Positions 43,575-53,422 of a DNA stretch of 64,000 bases are shown here, piece by piece (positions within the stretch are counted from its first letter, which is position 1; each line of letters starts with the position of its first letter). A program made the translations under genes and the position numbers. The DNA is from Bact-08 sp964533215 (GTDB lineage Bacteria > Bacteroidota > Bacteroidia > Bacteroidales > UBA932): assembly GCA_964533215.1 (NCBI GenBank), contig CAZHLJ010000001.1, positions 992,001 through 1,056,000 on the forward strand, given 5' to 3'. The notes beneath the pieces were generated by a model, which did no database searches, was not told the origin of the DNA, and saw nothing but the letters and a program-made list of their open reading frames with translations.

Positions 43575-44849
43575 TTATTGAGCGACTTCCCTTATTATTG
43601 TCTGATCTCTGTCTGGTCCTAAGGAGATGATGTTGATAGGAACGCCAACCTCTTTCTCAATAAACCTGACATAATTCATGAACTCAAACGGAAGATCATC
43701 CTCCTTTGTAACCTTGGTGAGATCGCGTTTCCACCCCTTGAACTCTTTGTAAACAGGCTCAATCTCTGCATATGTGTCATAAGGCACATTGGTAGTAATC
43801 TTACCATCTACCTTGTATGACACCGCAATCTTTATGATATCAAGAGTATCAAGCACATCGGCCTTCATCATTATAAGCTGGTTGACACCATTTATCATGA
43901 CAGCATATTTCAATGCAACAAGATCCAGCCATCCTGTTCTTCTTGGCCTGCCGGTGGTGGCACCAAATTCGTGACCTAACTGGCGAAGCTCTTCTCCGGT
44001 CTCGTCGTTAAGCTCTGTTGGAAAAGGCCCACTGCCTACGCGTGTACAGTATGCTTTGAAAATGCCGGAAACTGTTCCGATATGTGAAGGAGAGACACCA
44101 AGGCCGGTACATGCTCCGGCGCAGGTTGTGGTGGATGAAGTGACGAAAGGGTAGGAGCCGAAATCGACATCCAGCATGGATCCCTGAGCACCTTCTGCCA
44201 GAACCCTCTTGTTCTCTTCCAGAAACTGGTTTATTGTGTATTCTCCATCTATCAGAGTGAAGCTCCTGAGGTAATTCACAGCATCAAGCCACTTTGCCTC
44301 ATTCTCCTCACTGTTGTATTCGAAGTCGAATTGCTTAAGGAAGCTGATATGCTTTGTCTTGAGCGCATAGAATCTTTCAAGAAAATTATCTGCGATTATA
44401 TCACCCACTCTAAGACCGTTTCTGCCGGTCTTATCCATATAGGTAGGCCCGATCCCTTTAAGTGTGGAACCGATTTTAGAAGCTCCTTTGGATGCTTCTG
44501 ACGCAGCATCGATGATTCTGTGGGTAGGTAAGATAAGATGTGCCTTTTTGGAAATCAGCAGGCGTTCATGAATTGGAACACCAAGCTCTTTCAGTTGAAG
44601 ACACTCCTCCATGAAAATTATCGGATCTAGTACGACCCCGTTTCCAATGATATTCTGTGCATTTTTTCTGAAAACTCCTGAAGGAATGCTGTGCAGGACA
44701 AATTTCTTATCTTCAAACTGAAGAGAATGGCCTGCATTTGGACCTCCTTGGAACCTTGCAATAACAGGATAACCCTTAGCTAAAACATCAACGATTTTTC
44801 CTTTCCCCTCATCTCCCCATTGTAATCCTAAAATAACATCAACTTTCAT
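43575..44849 (-). CDS. purA: Adenylosuccinate synthetase
   Basis: This 424-aa enzyme joins IMP and aspartate using GTP in AMP synthesis. Motifs: the N-terminal GLQWGDEGKGKIVD loop, QGGPNAGHS, the IMP-binding IGSTLKGIGPTY segment, and TTGRPRRTGWLD. Length is standard. ssb is 15 bp upstream and a terminator follows, so ssb-purA form a unit from a promoter at 45307. Confidence 0.98.
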   Translation of the reverse strand: MKVDVILGLQWGDEGKGKIVDVLAKGYPVIARFQGGPNAGHSLQFEDKKFVLHSIPSGVFRKNAQNIIGNGVVLDPIIFMEECLQLKELGVPIHERLLISKKAHLILPTHRIIDAASEASKGASKIGSTLKGIGPTYMDKTGRNGLRVGDIIADNFLERFYALKTKHISFLKQFDFEYNSEENEAKWLDAVNYLRSFTLIDGEYTINQFLEENKRVLAEGAQGSMLDVDFGSYPFVTSSTTTCAGACTGLGVSPSHIGTVSGIFKAYCTRVGSGPFPTELNDETGEELRQLGHEFGATTGRPRRTGWLDLVALKYAVMINGVNQLIMMKADVLDTLDIIKIAVSYKVDGKITTNVPYDTYAEIEPVYKEFKGWKRDLTKVTKEDDLPFEFMNYVRFIEKEVGVPINIISLGPDRDQTIIREVAQ

Positions 44850-44864
44850 AAGTAATTAATTTTT

Positions 44865-45284
44865 TTAAAATGGCAGATCGTCTGGTAAATCTTCAGTTGC
44901 AGCTTCTGCCGGAGCCACAATTTGTTGAATACTCTTGGCTGGTTCTGCAGCCTCTGTTCTTTTGCCTAACATCTGGATATTGTCTGCCAGAATTTCGATA
45001 GAATATCGTTTCTGCCCAGCCTGATCTACCCAGGAGTTGGTTCTGATCTTCCCCTCAACAAATAGTTGAGACCCTTTTTTTACATATTTCTCCACTCTTT
45101 CTGCAAGAGTCTTCCAACAAACGATGTTGTGCCATTCGGTCTGATCCTGCCAATCACCGTTTTTATCCTTGAAACGCTCGCTCGTTGCAAGTGGAAAGCT
45201 GGCTACCATTGAATCATTTTCCAAGTGCCGGATTTCGGGATCTTTGCCGACATTTCCTATTAACATTACCTTATTTAGTGACAT
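44865..45284 (-). CDS. ssb: Single-stranded DNA-binding protein
   Basis: This 139-aa protein has an OB fold (MSLNKVMLIGNVGKDPEIR; WHNIVCWKTLAERVEKYVKKG; VEGKIRTNSW), a short linker and the acidic tip DDLPF that recruits repair proteins. The short linker makes it slightly smaller than the enterobacterial form. It precedes purA by 15 bp. Confidence 0.95.
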   Translation of the reverse strand: MSLNKVMLIGNVGKDPEIRHLENDSMVASFPLATSERFKDKNGDWQDQTEWHNIVCWKTLAERVEKYVKKGSQLFVEGKIRTNSWVDQAGQKRYSIEILADNIQMLGKRTEAAEPAKSIQQIVAPAEAATEDLPDDLPF

Positions 45285-45306
45285 AGCTGTAGCCTTTGAT
45301 TCCCTA

Positions 45307-45314
45307 CAAAGGTA
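45307..45314 (-). promoter_or_regulatory. -7 box (TACCTTTG) of ssb-purA
   Basis: The minus strand reads TACCTTTG (45314 to 45307), 22 bp before the ssb ATG, in the 37-bp gap after aroE. No good -33 partner is seen. Confidence 0.45.
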
Positions 45315-45321
45315 AAAAACT

Positions 45322-46077
45322 TTATATATTATTTATCATAAATCGCATCGACTCGAGATTGGGCGGAGTCGTTGTAAAAAGTAAAAATGACTGAACTGCT
45401 TGATACAGCAGCCATGATTTGCCGGATATATATGTTGCACCGGATTTTTTTTCTGTAAAAGAAAGATGTGGGGAGCGATAGTTTGCTTCCAGTATCTTTT
45501 TCCCTGAGTAGTCAATGGTTTTCAGCACTTCAATTGGCTCAGAAATGGTGTTGATGAAAAGGTCACAACTCATGACTTCATCTTTCAGAAAGTTGATAGT
45601 GTTAAAACCCAGTCCTGCTTTTATAGAGAAATCCCTTGCTTTGTCAGGAGAGCGGTTTATGATTGTAACCTCACAGCCTGCAGATTTTGCAGCAAGTGCA
45701 GCTGCTTTTCCGGCACCTCCGCAGCCAAGTACCAAGGCCTTTTCCCCATGAGAGACGTAACCCCTGATGCTCTCCTGTACGCCGTAAAAATCCGTGTTAA
45801 AAGCAGATATCACTCCATTTTCGTTTATCAGAAGGTTGGAGGCACCTATCAGCCCTACAAGAGGATCTATCTTGCCCGCATATTTTAGCACATCCTCTTT
45901 ATATGGTGCTGTTACATTTACCCCATTGAAGCCCTCATCGAGGAACTTACTCATGGCTTCCTCAATGGTATTTGTCTCAAGGAGTTCGTATGTATGGGCA
46001 GAACCTGGGTATGCTGCACGGAAAAGTTCCGGACTCAGGCTGTGTGAGATAGGTTTTCCTATGAGTGCAAAACGCAT
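45322..46077 (-). CDS. aroE: Shikimate dehydrogenase
   Basis: This 251-aa NADPH-dependent enzyme reduces 3-dehydroshikimate. I start it at ATG 46077 (MRFALIGKPISHSLSPELF), the family N-terminus; a start at 46131 would add 18 residues and overlap the upstream methyltransferase gene. The catalytic lysine is in NVTAPYKEDV, and the Rossmann turn is VLGCGGAGKAA with NRSPDKA for NADP. It is the last gene of a lysS-methyltransferase-aroE run. aroK is 4 kb away in another operon. Confidence 0.95.
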   Translation of the reverse strand: MRFALIGKPISHSLSPELFRAAYPGSAHTYELLETNTIEEAMSKFLDEGFNGVNVTAPYKEDVLKYAGKIDPLVGLIGASNLLINENGVISAFNTDFYGVQESIRGYVSHGEKALVLGCGGAGKAAALAAKSAGCEVTIINRSPDKARDFSIKAGLGFNTINFLKDEVMSCDLFINTISEPIEVLKTIDYSGKKILEANYRSPHLSFTEKKSGATYISGKSWLLYQAVQSFLLFTTTPPNLESMRFMINNI

Positions 46078-46096
46078 TATTGAAGAATTGAATTGT

Positions 46097-46891
46097 TCAA
46101 AACTTAAAACCTCTTTGCCGTAGAGCTTCAAAACAGATTATTGCCGTAGAGACGGAGACATTGAGGGAGTCTATCACTCCGTTCATAGGTATCTTGATTC
46201 TTGCATCGGCATGTTCTCTCCAGAATTGCTTCAGTCCATCAGATTCGCTGCCCATTACAATTGCACTGGGGCCGGACATATCGGTTTCATGATAAAAACC
46301 GGCAGCCTGAAGTTCAGCTGTGAATATGCTGATATTGTTGTCCTTTAGCCATTTATAGCAATCTTCCGAGTTGCAGCAGCATACTTGATTTGTAAATATA
46401 CCTCCCAGACTGGAGCGGATTATATTTGGATTGAAAAGGTCTGTAAGAGGGTCACATACAATGACAGCATCTATCCTTGCTGCATCTGCTGTCCTTAGTA
46501 TGGCGCCCAGATTTCCGGGTTTCTCTACGGACTCAAGAACTATGACAAGAGGATTTTTGGAAAGTATAATCTCTGTGAGTTGCCTTTTTTTCTCGCGGAC
46601 AATTGCTATCACACCTTCTGTACCACCTCTGTATGCAATTTTTGAGTATACTTCCAGAGGAAGTGAGTAGAGGTGTCTGCAAGAGACATTCTCTGCTTTC
46701 TCTTTGGGATACTGTTCGGGAACATAAAAGAGAGAGTCAATCTCATATCCGCCTGATATGCATGCCTCTAGTTCCCTTATGCCCTCTACTATGAAAACCT
46801 CCTTCTCCCTGCGCTCCTTGGATTTCTCCTGAAGTGCAATTATCTCTTTTATTTTTGGATTCTTAAGGGAAGAGAGTTGATCTGTATACAT
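46097..46891 (-). CDS. TrmH/SpoU family RNA 2'-O-ribose methyltransferase
   Basis: This 264-aa protein has an N-terminal substrate-binding domain (VEGIRELEACI) and a C-terminal SPOUT knot domain. The three SPOUT motifs are visible: EKPGNLGAILRTADAA, AIVMGSESDGL and IPMNGVIDSLNVSVSTAI. It probably methylates a ribose in rRNA or tRNA using S-adenosylmethionine; the exact site cannot be set from sequence. It starts 6 bp after lysS. Confidence 0.93.
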   Translation of the reverse strand: MYTDQLSSLKNPKIKEIIALQEKSKERREKEVFIVEGIRELEACISGGYEIDSLFYVPEQYPKEKAENVSCRHLYSLPLEVYSKIAYRGGTEGVIAIVREKKRQLTEIILSKNPLVIVLESVEKPGNLGAILRTADAARIDAVIVCDPLTDLFNPNIIRSSLGGIFTNQVCCCNSEDCYKWLKDNNISIFTAELQAAGFYHETDMSGPSAIVMGSESDGLKQFWREHADARIKIPMNGVIDSLNVSVSTAIICFEALRQRGFKF

Positions 46892-46897
46892 CTTTGT

Positions 46898-48409
46898 TTA
46901 CTTTTCCGGACGCATTTGTGGGAAGAAGAGCACATCCTGAATAGAGGATGAGTTTGTCATAAACATTGTAAGCCTGTCTATGCCGATTCCCATACCGGAT
47001 GTTGGCGGCATGCCGTATTCCAATGCTCTTACAAAGTCCATGTCTATGAACATAGCTTCGTCGTCTCCTTTGTCCTTTAGCTTAAGCTGATCCTGGAATC
47101 TTTCCAGCTGGTCGATAGGGTCGTTTAGCTCGCTGTATGCATTGGCCAGCTCCTTGCCGTTGACAAAAAGTTCGAAACGTTCTGTAAGGGAAGGGTTGGA
47201 TCTGTGTCTTTTTGTGAGAGGTGATGTCTCAACAGGATAGTCTGTGATGAATGTAGGTTGTATCAGATGCTTTTCGCAATACTCTCCGAAAATTGCATCG
47301 ATCAGTTTACCTACGCCCATACTCTTATCTACAGCAACATTAAGCTTTTTGCAAACTTCACGCATCTCATCCTCACCCATACCTGCAACGTCAACACCTG
47401 CATACTCCTTTATGGCTTCAAGCATCGGCAGTCTCCTGTATGGAGCCTTGAATTCAATCTCTTTGTCTCCCAATGTGAGATTTGTCTTGTTATTCACAGC
47501 TATTGCCACCTTTTCTATCATCTTCTCTACAAACTCCATCATCCAGAAGTAGTCTTTGTAGGCAACATATATCTCAAGGACAGTAAATTCTGGATTGTGT
47601 GTACGGTCCATTCCTTCGTTACGGAAGTCTTTGGCAAATTCATATACACCGGAGTAGCCACCGACAATAAGTCTCTTCAGATAAAGCTCATTTGCTATTC
47701 TCAGATATAGAGGAATGTCAAGAGCATTGTGGTGAGTTATGAATGGTCTTGCTGTTGCTCCGCCTGGAATCGGCTGGAGTATAGGTGTCTCTACCTCCAG
47801 GTAGTCATGTTCGTTGAAGAAACTGCGCATTGTGTTTATTATCTTGCTGCGCTTGGCGAATGTCTCTCTTACAGAAGGATTCACAATAAGGTCTACATAA
47901 CGCATACGGTATCTAAGCTCAGGATCTGAAAATGCATCATATACCTGCCCCTCTTTCTCTTTTACAATAGGAAGTACCCTAAGTGATTTGCTAAGCACCT
48001 TCATCTCCTTGGCGTGAATGGATAATTCTCCGGCTTGTGTTATAAAAGTGAAACCCTTTATGCCGATAATGTCGCCGATGTCCAAAAGTTTCTTGAAAAC
48101 AGTGTTGTACAGAGTCTTGTCTTCACCGGGACAGATTTCGTCTCTTTTGAGATAAACCTGAATCAAGCCTTTCTCGTCCTGAAGCTCGATAAATGCAGCT
48201 GCGCCCATGATCCTGCGTTTCATAATTCTGCCGGCAATGCTTACATCCTGAAGATTTTTTATTTCAGGATCGAAATCTTGCCTTATCTGGCTGGTTGTTA
48301 CATTTATTTCGAAGGCCTCAGCAGGGTAAGGATTAATGCCCAGATCAAGCATAGCCTTGAGAGATTCCCGTCTGTTTTGTTCTTGTTCGTTTAGCTCTGT
48401 GTACTCCAT
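46898..48409 (-). CDS. lysS: Lysyl-tRNA synthetase (class II)
   Basis: This 503-aa enzyme has an N-terminal OB anticodon-binding domain (~55-150) and a class II catalytic core with motif 2 (FRNEGMDRTHNPEFTVLE) and motif 3 (GMGIGIDRLTMF). I start at ATG 48409 (MEYTELNEQEQ) because a -7 box (48434-48441) covers the sequence around the further ATG at 48436. It heads a unit with the RNA methyltransferase and aroE genes and is divergent from recJ. Confidence 0.97.
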   Translation of the reverse strand: MEYTELNEQEQNRRESLKAMLDLGINPYPAEAFEINVTTSQIRQDFDPEIKNLQDVSIAGRIMKRRIMGAAAFIELQDEKGLIQVYLKRDEICPGEDKTLYNTVFKKLLDIGDIIGIKGFTFITQAGELSIHAKEMKVLSKSLRVLPIVKEKEGQVYDAFSDPELRYRMRYVDLIVNPSVRETFAKRSKIINTMRSFFNEHDYLEVETPILQPIPGGATARPFITHHNALDIPLYLRIANELYLKRLIVGGYSGVYEFAKDFRNEGMDRTHNPEFTVLEIYVAYKDYFWMMEFVEKMIEKVAIAVNNKTNLTLGDKEIEFKAPYRRLPMLEAIKEYAGVDVAGMGEDEMREVCKKLNVAVDKSMGVGKLIDAIFGEYCEKHLIQPTFITDYPVETSPLTKRHRSNPSLTERFELFVNGKELANAYSELNDPIDQLERFQDQLKLKDKGDDEAMFIDMDFVRALEYGMPPTSGMGIGIDRLTMFMTNSSSIQDVLFFPQMRPEK

Positions 48410-48433
48410 TGGATTCAATCTTTTGTTAAAATG

Positions 48434-48441
48434 CAAAAGTA
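48434..48441 (-). promoter_or_regulatory. -7 box (TACTTTTG) of lysS
   Basis: TACTTTTG on the minus strand (48441 to 48434) fits TAnnTTTG and overlaps the ATG at 48436, ruling that codon out as a start if the box is used. No clear -33 TTG is seen. Confidence 0.5.
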
Positions 48442-48472
48442 ATTTTTTTTAGCGACTTGTGAAAATATTAAG

Positions 48473-48480
48473 TACATTTG
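48473..48480 (+). promoter_or_regulatory. -7 box (TACATTTG) of recJ
   Basis: TACATTTG (48473-48480) is an exact match, only 7 bp before the recJ ATG at 48488. TTG at 48457-48459 gives a short 13-bp spacer. It is divergent from the lysS box, 31 bp away. Confidence 0.5.
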
Positions 48481-48487
48481 CGAGGAT

Positions 48488-50224
48488 ATGGCCTTAGATA
48501 AAAAATGGATAGTAAAAGAACCCGGTAATCCGGCCTTGGTACGTCAGTTGTCATCGGATCTTGGAATAGATCAGACACTGGCAAATCTTTTAGTTCAGAG
48601 AGGTATCAAAAACCAGGTAGAGGCAAGGTCATTTCTAAAACCTCAACTAGATCAGATTCACGACCCTTTTCTTATGAAAGACATGGACAAGGCTGTTGAA
48701 AGACTGACCTGGGCCATGAACAAAAACGAAAAGATATTGATTTACGGAGATTATGATGTGGATGGTACCACGGCTGTCTCTTTGGTCTACTCTTTTCTAA
48801 GAAGGTACACCGAGACTAATCTTGAATATTACATCCCAAACAGATACACAGAAGGTTATGGTGTGTCATACAAAGGAATAGACTGGGCTCACGAAAATGG
48901 CTTCTCTCTGATAATTGCCTTGGATTGCGGAATAAAAGCGGTGGAGAAGGTCAAGTATGCAAAGGAGAGGGGAATTGATTTCATTATATGTGACCACCAT
49001 CTGCCTGATGAACATCTGCCTGAAGCTATTGCTGTCCTGGATCCAAAGAGAACTGACTGCAATTACCCTTACGATGACCTTTCCGGTTGTGGTGTGGGTT
49101 TCAAGTTTATGCAGGCTTTTGCAAAAACGAAGGGAATTCCGTTTGATGAGATAATTCCTTTGCTGGATCTGCTTGCCGTAAGCATCGCTTCGGACCTGGT
49201 CTCTATAACAGGAGAAAACAGGGTTCTGGCATACTTCGGATTAAAGCAGCTTAACCAGTCTCCAAGAAAAGGTCTTCTATCAATCATAAAGCTTGCCGGA
49301 CTGGAAAAGCATATGATCACAATAGACGACATTGTTTTCAAGATTGGACCTAGAATAAATGCCGCAGGCAGGATGGAGTCAGGGAAGACAGCGGTAGACC
49401 TTCTTACTTCGAGAAATGATAATGATGCCAGGATTATTGGCGACACAATAAATACCCACAACAACGACAGAAAGAATGAGGATCGCAAGATAACTCTTGA
49501 GGCAAGTGAGATGGCTTCACTTATGGAGAATTTCTCACTCAAGCGATCTACTGTTGTATATAATCCGGACTGGCACAAAGGTGTTCTTGGAATAGTTGCC
49601 TCAAGGCTTGTAGAGACATATTACAGGCCTACAATTGTACTTTGTAAATCCAATGGTCTTATTACTGGTTCTGCCAGAAGTATTCCCGGCTTTGATCTTT
49701 ATGAGGCTATTGAGAGTTGTTCCGATCTTCTGGAGAACTTTGGTGGACATATGTATGCTGCCGGACTTACTCTTAGGGAGGATAACTACAAGAGTTTCTG
49801 TGATAGGTTTGAGTCTTTTGTCGCTAATAAAATTACTAGTGAGATACTTACTCCAGTAATCAATATAGATACATATCTGGACTTTAAGCAGATAACCCCA
49901 CGATTCTTTAATGTGTTAAAACAGTTCCAGCCGTTTGGCCCTGGAAATCTCTCTCCTGTGTTTATTTCGGAAAACGTTTATGACAATGGTAATGGACGCA
50001 AAGTGGGGTCTGAATCCGGACATCTTAAGCTTGAGCTTATTCAGGAGGATGACTTCCATCGTCATATTTCTGCCATTGCTTTCAACAGGTCTGAGCATTT
50101 CGAGCACCTTAAGGCGGGCAACCCTGTTGACATATGTTATTCAATAGCCGAAAACTATTACAGAGGTATTGCCAACATTCAGTTGAGGGTAAAGGACATC
50201 AAGCTTATTGAGGATATTATATAG
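48488..50224 (+). CDS. recJ: Single-stranded-DNA-specific exonuclease RecJ
   Basis: This 578-aa 5'-3' exonuclease of recombination and repair has the DHH phosphoesterase motifs IYGDYDVDGTTAV, ALDCGIKA, CDHHLPD and LDPKRTDC, and the DHHA1 motif GGHMYAAGL. The last part is the RecJ OB domain (PFGPGNLSPVF). Length is normal. Its 3' end overlaps aroK by 8 bp on the opposite strand. Confidence 0.97.
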   Translation: MALDKKWIVKEPGNPALVRQLSSDLGIDQTLANLLVQRGIKNQVEARSFLKPQLDQIHDPFLMKDMDKAVERLTWAMNKNEKILIYGDYDVDGTTAVSLVYSFLRRYTETNLEYYIPNRYTEGYGVSYKGIDWAHENGFSLIIALDCGIKAVEKVKYAKERGIDFIICDHHLPDEHLPEAIAVLDPKRTDCNYPYDDLSGCGVGFKFMQAFAKTKGIPFDEIIPLLDLLAVSIASDLVSITGENRVLAYFGLKQLNQSPRKGLLSIIKLAGLEKHMITIDDIVFKIGPRINAAGRMESGKTAVDLLTSRNDNDARIIGDTINTHNNDRKNEDRKITLEASEMASLMENFSLKRSTVVYNPDWHKGVLGIVASRLVETYYRPTIVLCKSNGLITGSARSIPGFDLYEAIESCSDLLENFGGHMYAAGLTLREDNYKSFCDRFESFVANKITSEILTPVINIDTYLDFKQITPRFFNVLKQFQPFGPGNLSPVFISENVYDNGNGRKVGSESGHLKLELIQEDDFHRHISAIAFNRSEHFEHLKAGNPVDICYSIAENYYRGIANIQLRVKDIKLIEDII

Positions 50225-50735
50225 AGCTTAATATCTCCGTTATCAGCTCCTTCACAGATTTGTTGTCCACATCTATAGCCAGTGAGCAGCAATACTCATA
50301 GCCTGACCTTCTGGTTTCAAAAAGCTCTCGGATTCCTTTTTCGTACTCTTCTGAAGTTAATTTTTCAATATTGGGCCTGCCTCTCCAACTTTTGGACAAC
50401 CGGTCAATTTGAGTCTCCTGAGTTGCCTTAAGATAAATACAGAAGGTCTGGTTCTTAACAATCTCCTGGTTTGCCTTGGAAATGAGAGTACCTCCGCCAA
50501 GAGATATAATCAGGACTTTTTCACGGTTTCCGTCAATAATGCTCTTTAAATAATATTCTTCCTTTTCACGGAAGTATTGCTCACCCTTTTCCTTGAAAAT
50601 ATCTTCAACCTTGAGCCCTTCTGCTGCCTCGATGAAAGTATCCAGATCTATTACCTTGCAGTAAAGGTATCTTGCAAGTTGAGCGGAAATAGTGCTTTTT
50701 CCGACCCCCATAAAACCAGTCAGGCTGATTATCAT
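50217..50735 (-). CDS. aroK: Shikimate kinase
   Basis: This 172-aa enzyme phosphorylates shikimate with ATP. It starts at ATG 50735 (MIISLTGFMGVGKST), giving the usual length and placing the P-loop at residue ~7; the longer frame to 50825 would overlap parC by 89 bp. Also visible are DLDTFIE and SLGGGTL, and the lid region SWRGRPN. It starts 1 bp after the parC stop and is the last gene of the operon. It is convergent with recJ, overlapping by 8 bp. Confidence 0.95.
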   Translation of the reverse strand: MIISLTGFMGVGKSTISAQLARYLYCKVIDLDTFIEAAEGLKVEDIFKEKGEQYFREKEEYYLKSIIDGNREKVLIISLGGGTLISKANQEIVKNQTFCIYLKATQETQIDRLSKSWRGRPNIEKLTSEEYEKGIRELFETRRSGYEYCCSLAIDVDNKSVKELITEILSSI

Positions 50736-50736
50736 A

Positions 50737-53406
50737 TTAAAAGAGTGTTGGCAGGATTGGTTCTGAAGAGTCTTCCGAAGAGAACTCCTCCGTAATGTTT
50801 TCCGTATCGTCTCCGTTTGAGTCAAGGATTTCGGTATTTACCTCTTTTTCCAATGGCTCTATGAACTTTATTTCTCCAACTTCGAAAGTGGTCAATCTCT
50901 TTCCTTTTGCACGGAATCCCTTACTGGCGATAAATTCGTCAACATCTATATTCTCCGGTAAGCGTTTTGCATGTTTTCCGGCAAACATGATCTCTAACTG
51001 AGGGAATTTATCTGTAGATATACTGTGTAGGAATGAGCCTGGAGCGTCTGAGATGAAAGATGTGACAATGTTGTCGTTAGGCTCAAAACTAAACCTCTTT
51101 ACATAGTAACAATTTTGTTCGCCGTCGAAGTAAACTGCGGAATAGATCTTGTGTATGTCGAGCTTCTCCACAACGAGGATGTCGCCCTGATAACGGTTAC
51201 TAAGATCGTAGTTTGTGGTATAGTACTCTCCGTTTTTGCAAACTACCAGAATATGGTCATGGTTAAGAAAATCCCCGAGATATAATCCGCGGGAATCTAT
51301 ATTAAGCCTGTTGATGTCCTGATCGAACCAGATGGATTGACCGCCAAATTGCGATACTCCAAGCGATTTGAGTTGAATCTTGTGTATTGGGTTTCTGCTA
51401 AGGATGTTACCCATTGAGCCCCTTCCTTTTATTGCGAGAGTGGAGAAATCAAATTCAAAAATCAGCTTTTTAAGCTTTGGCCTTGGTTTCAGGAATATCT
51501 TAAGGACCTCTGCCTCACCGTTTGGATTGGCTGTGAACCAAAGTACCTGAGAACCATCTTTTCCTTGGGTAAGGTCATATGCCTTGTCTCTTGTGACACC
51601 AGTTACGGCGAACCTCTTTATATATATGAAACCACCCTTGCCGTCTCGGTAAACAGCATTATATATGCACCTCTCGTCGTTTTTGTTGAAAATCCCGATG
51701 TGGATTATCTCTCTTCCTATAAAGGCCTTTTCGCTTATCTTGGTGACAAAATACTGCCCGTTCTTCAGAAATACAATGATGTCGTCAATGTCAGAACATT
51801 CACATACATACTCGGCATTGTCGTCCCTCTTAAGATCCATACCTACGAAACCTTCGGTGCGGTTTGCATATAGTTTTGCGTTGGCTACAACAACCCTGGT
51901 GGCCTCTATTGTCTCGAAATTACTTAGCTCTGTCTTGCGGGGAAACTTTGATCCGTATTTTTTCTTTAGCTGGGTGTAATATTTTATTGTGAAAGCAATA
52001 AGATGATCAAGATTGTTTTTTACCTCAGCCATCTCCTCTTCAAATTTCCTGATTGCCTCATCCAACAGCTTTACGTCGAACATGGAGATTTTTCTCACCG
52101 GTTTTTCAACCAGTTTAAGGACATCATCAGGAGTGATCTCCTTCCTTAGCTGACTTTGATATTTTAGGAGCTCCTCCTCAACGGCCTTGAGCTGATCATT
52201 CCAGCTTTTAGACTCTAGTTCAAGTATCCTGTATATTCTTTGTTCGAAAAATATCTTCTCAAGTGAAGTATAGTGCCATGCATCTTCCAGTTCGCCTAGC
52301 CTTATGTCAAGTTCCTGTTTCAATAAAGACTTGGTATAGTCAGTATTGTGACGGAGTATCTCATCCACTCCCAGAAATTGAGGACGGTCGTCTTTGATTA
52401 CACAGGAGTTTGGAGAGATGGATGTCTCGCAATCTGTGAATGCGTATAAGGCATCTATCGTCTTGTCCGGTGAAATGTCGTTATGAAGATGAACGACAAT
52501 CTCAGCACCCTCGGATGTGTTGTCGTCGACTTTCCTTATTTTTATTTTACCCTTGTCGTTTGCCTTAAGGATAGATTCTATAAGCTTGGAAGTGGTCTGC
52601 CCGAAAGGGATCTCTGTTATAACCAGAGTCTTTTTATCCAGTTTGGTGATCTTGGCCCTCACTTTGACAACAGAGCCTCTTAGTCCTTGGCTGTATCTGG
52701 TACAGTCAGCCAGTCCTCCAGTGGGGAAATCAGGATAGATAGTAAACTCCTGTCCATTAAGATAGGCAATGGATGCGTCAATAAGTTCGTTGAAGTTGTG
52801 CGGAAGTATCTTAGAAGCAAGTCCTACAGCAATTCCCTCTACGCCCTGTGCAAGCAAAAGAGGAAATTTTGAAGGCAGGTTGACTGGTTCCTGATTCCTT
52901 CCGTCATAGGAACTCATCCAGACGGTGGTCTTTGGATTAAATAATATCTCGTTTGCGAACTTACTGAGTCGGGCTTCTATATACCTTGGTGCAGCAGCGC
53001 TGTCTCCGGTAAGAATGTTTCCCCAGTTACCCTGACACTCAACCAAAAGGTCTTTTTGACCCAGTTGAACCAGTGCGTCTCCAATTGATGCGTCTCCGTG
53101 AGGATGGTACTGCATTGTAGACCCGATAATGTTGGCAACCTTGTTAAACCGCCCGTCATCCATCTTTTTCATTGCATGGAGTATGCGCCTTTGGACAGGT
53201 TTAAGTCCATCATTAATGTGAGGGACTGCTCGCTCAAGAATAACATAAGAGGCATAATCGAGGAACCAGTCTTTGTACATACCCGTAAGTTTGTACTTTT
53301 TGTCGCCCTCGTTTATCAGTTTGTCATACTTGTTGCTCTCTGCAGCATCAGGATTGTCAGCCGGATCAACGGCTTCAAGTTCGAAATCTAAGTCTGGGGT
53401 ACTCAT
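50737..53406 (-). CDS. parC: DNA topoisomerase IV subunit A
   Basis: This 889-aa protein has the type IIA breakage-reunion domain (PVQRRILHAMKKMDD; quinolone-region GDASIGDALVQL; catalytic Tyr142 in AAPRYIEARLS) and a C-terminal beta-pinwheel. The GyrA-box is not seen, which with the N-terminus favours ParC over GyrA. No parE is adjacent. It lies between era and aroK with gaps of 16 and 1 bp. Confidence 0.93.
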   Translation of the reverse strand: MSTPDLDFELEAVDPADNPDAAESNKYDKLINEGDKKYKLTGMYKDWFLDYASYVILERAVPHINDGLKPVQRRILHAMKKMDDGRFNKVANIIGSTMQYHPHGDASIGDALVQLGQKDLLVECQGNWGNILTGDSAAAPRYIEARLSKFANEILFNPKTTVWMSSYDGRNQEPVNLPSKFPLLLAQGVEGIAVGLASKILPHNFNELIDASIAYLNGQEFTIYPDFPTGGLADCTRYSQGLRGSVVKVRAKITKLDKKTLVITEIPFGQTTSKLIESILKANDKGKIKIRKVDDNTSEGAEIVVHLHNDISPDKTIDALYAFTDCETSISPNSCVIKDDRPQFLGVDEILRHNTDYTKSLLKQELDIRLGELEDAWHYTSLEKIFFEQRIYRILELESKSWNDQLKAVEEELLKYQSQLRKEITPDDVLKLVEKPVRKISMFDVKLLDEAIRKFEEEMAEVKNNLDHLIAFTIKYYTQLKKKYGSKFPRKTELSNFETIEATRVVVANAKLYANRTEGFVGMDLKRDDNAEYVCECSDIDDIIVFLKNGQYFVTKISEKAFIGREIIHIGIFNKNDERCIYNAVYRDGKGGFIYIKRFAVTGVTRDKAYDLTQGKDGSQVLWFTANPNGEAEVLKIFLKPRPKLKKLIFEFDFSTLAIKGRGSMGNILSRNPIHKIQLKSLGVSQFGGQSIWFDQDINRLNIDSRGLYLGDFLNHDHILVVCKNGEYYTTNYDLSNRYQGDILVVEKLDIHKIYSAVYFDGEQNCYYVKRFSFEPNDNIVTSFISDAPGSFLHSISTDKFPQLEIMFAGKHAKRLPENIDVDEFIASKGFRAKGKRLTTFEVGEIKFIEPLEKEVNTEILDSNGDDTENITEEFSSEDSSEPILPTLF

Positions 53407-53422
53407 TCTTTTTATAGTTATC

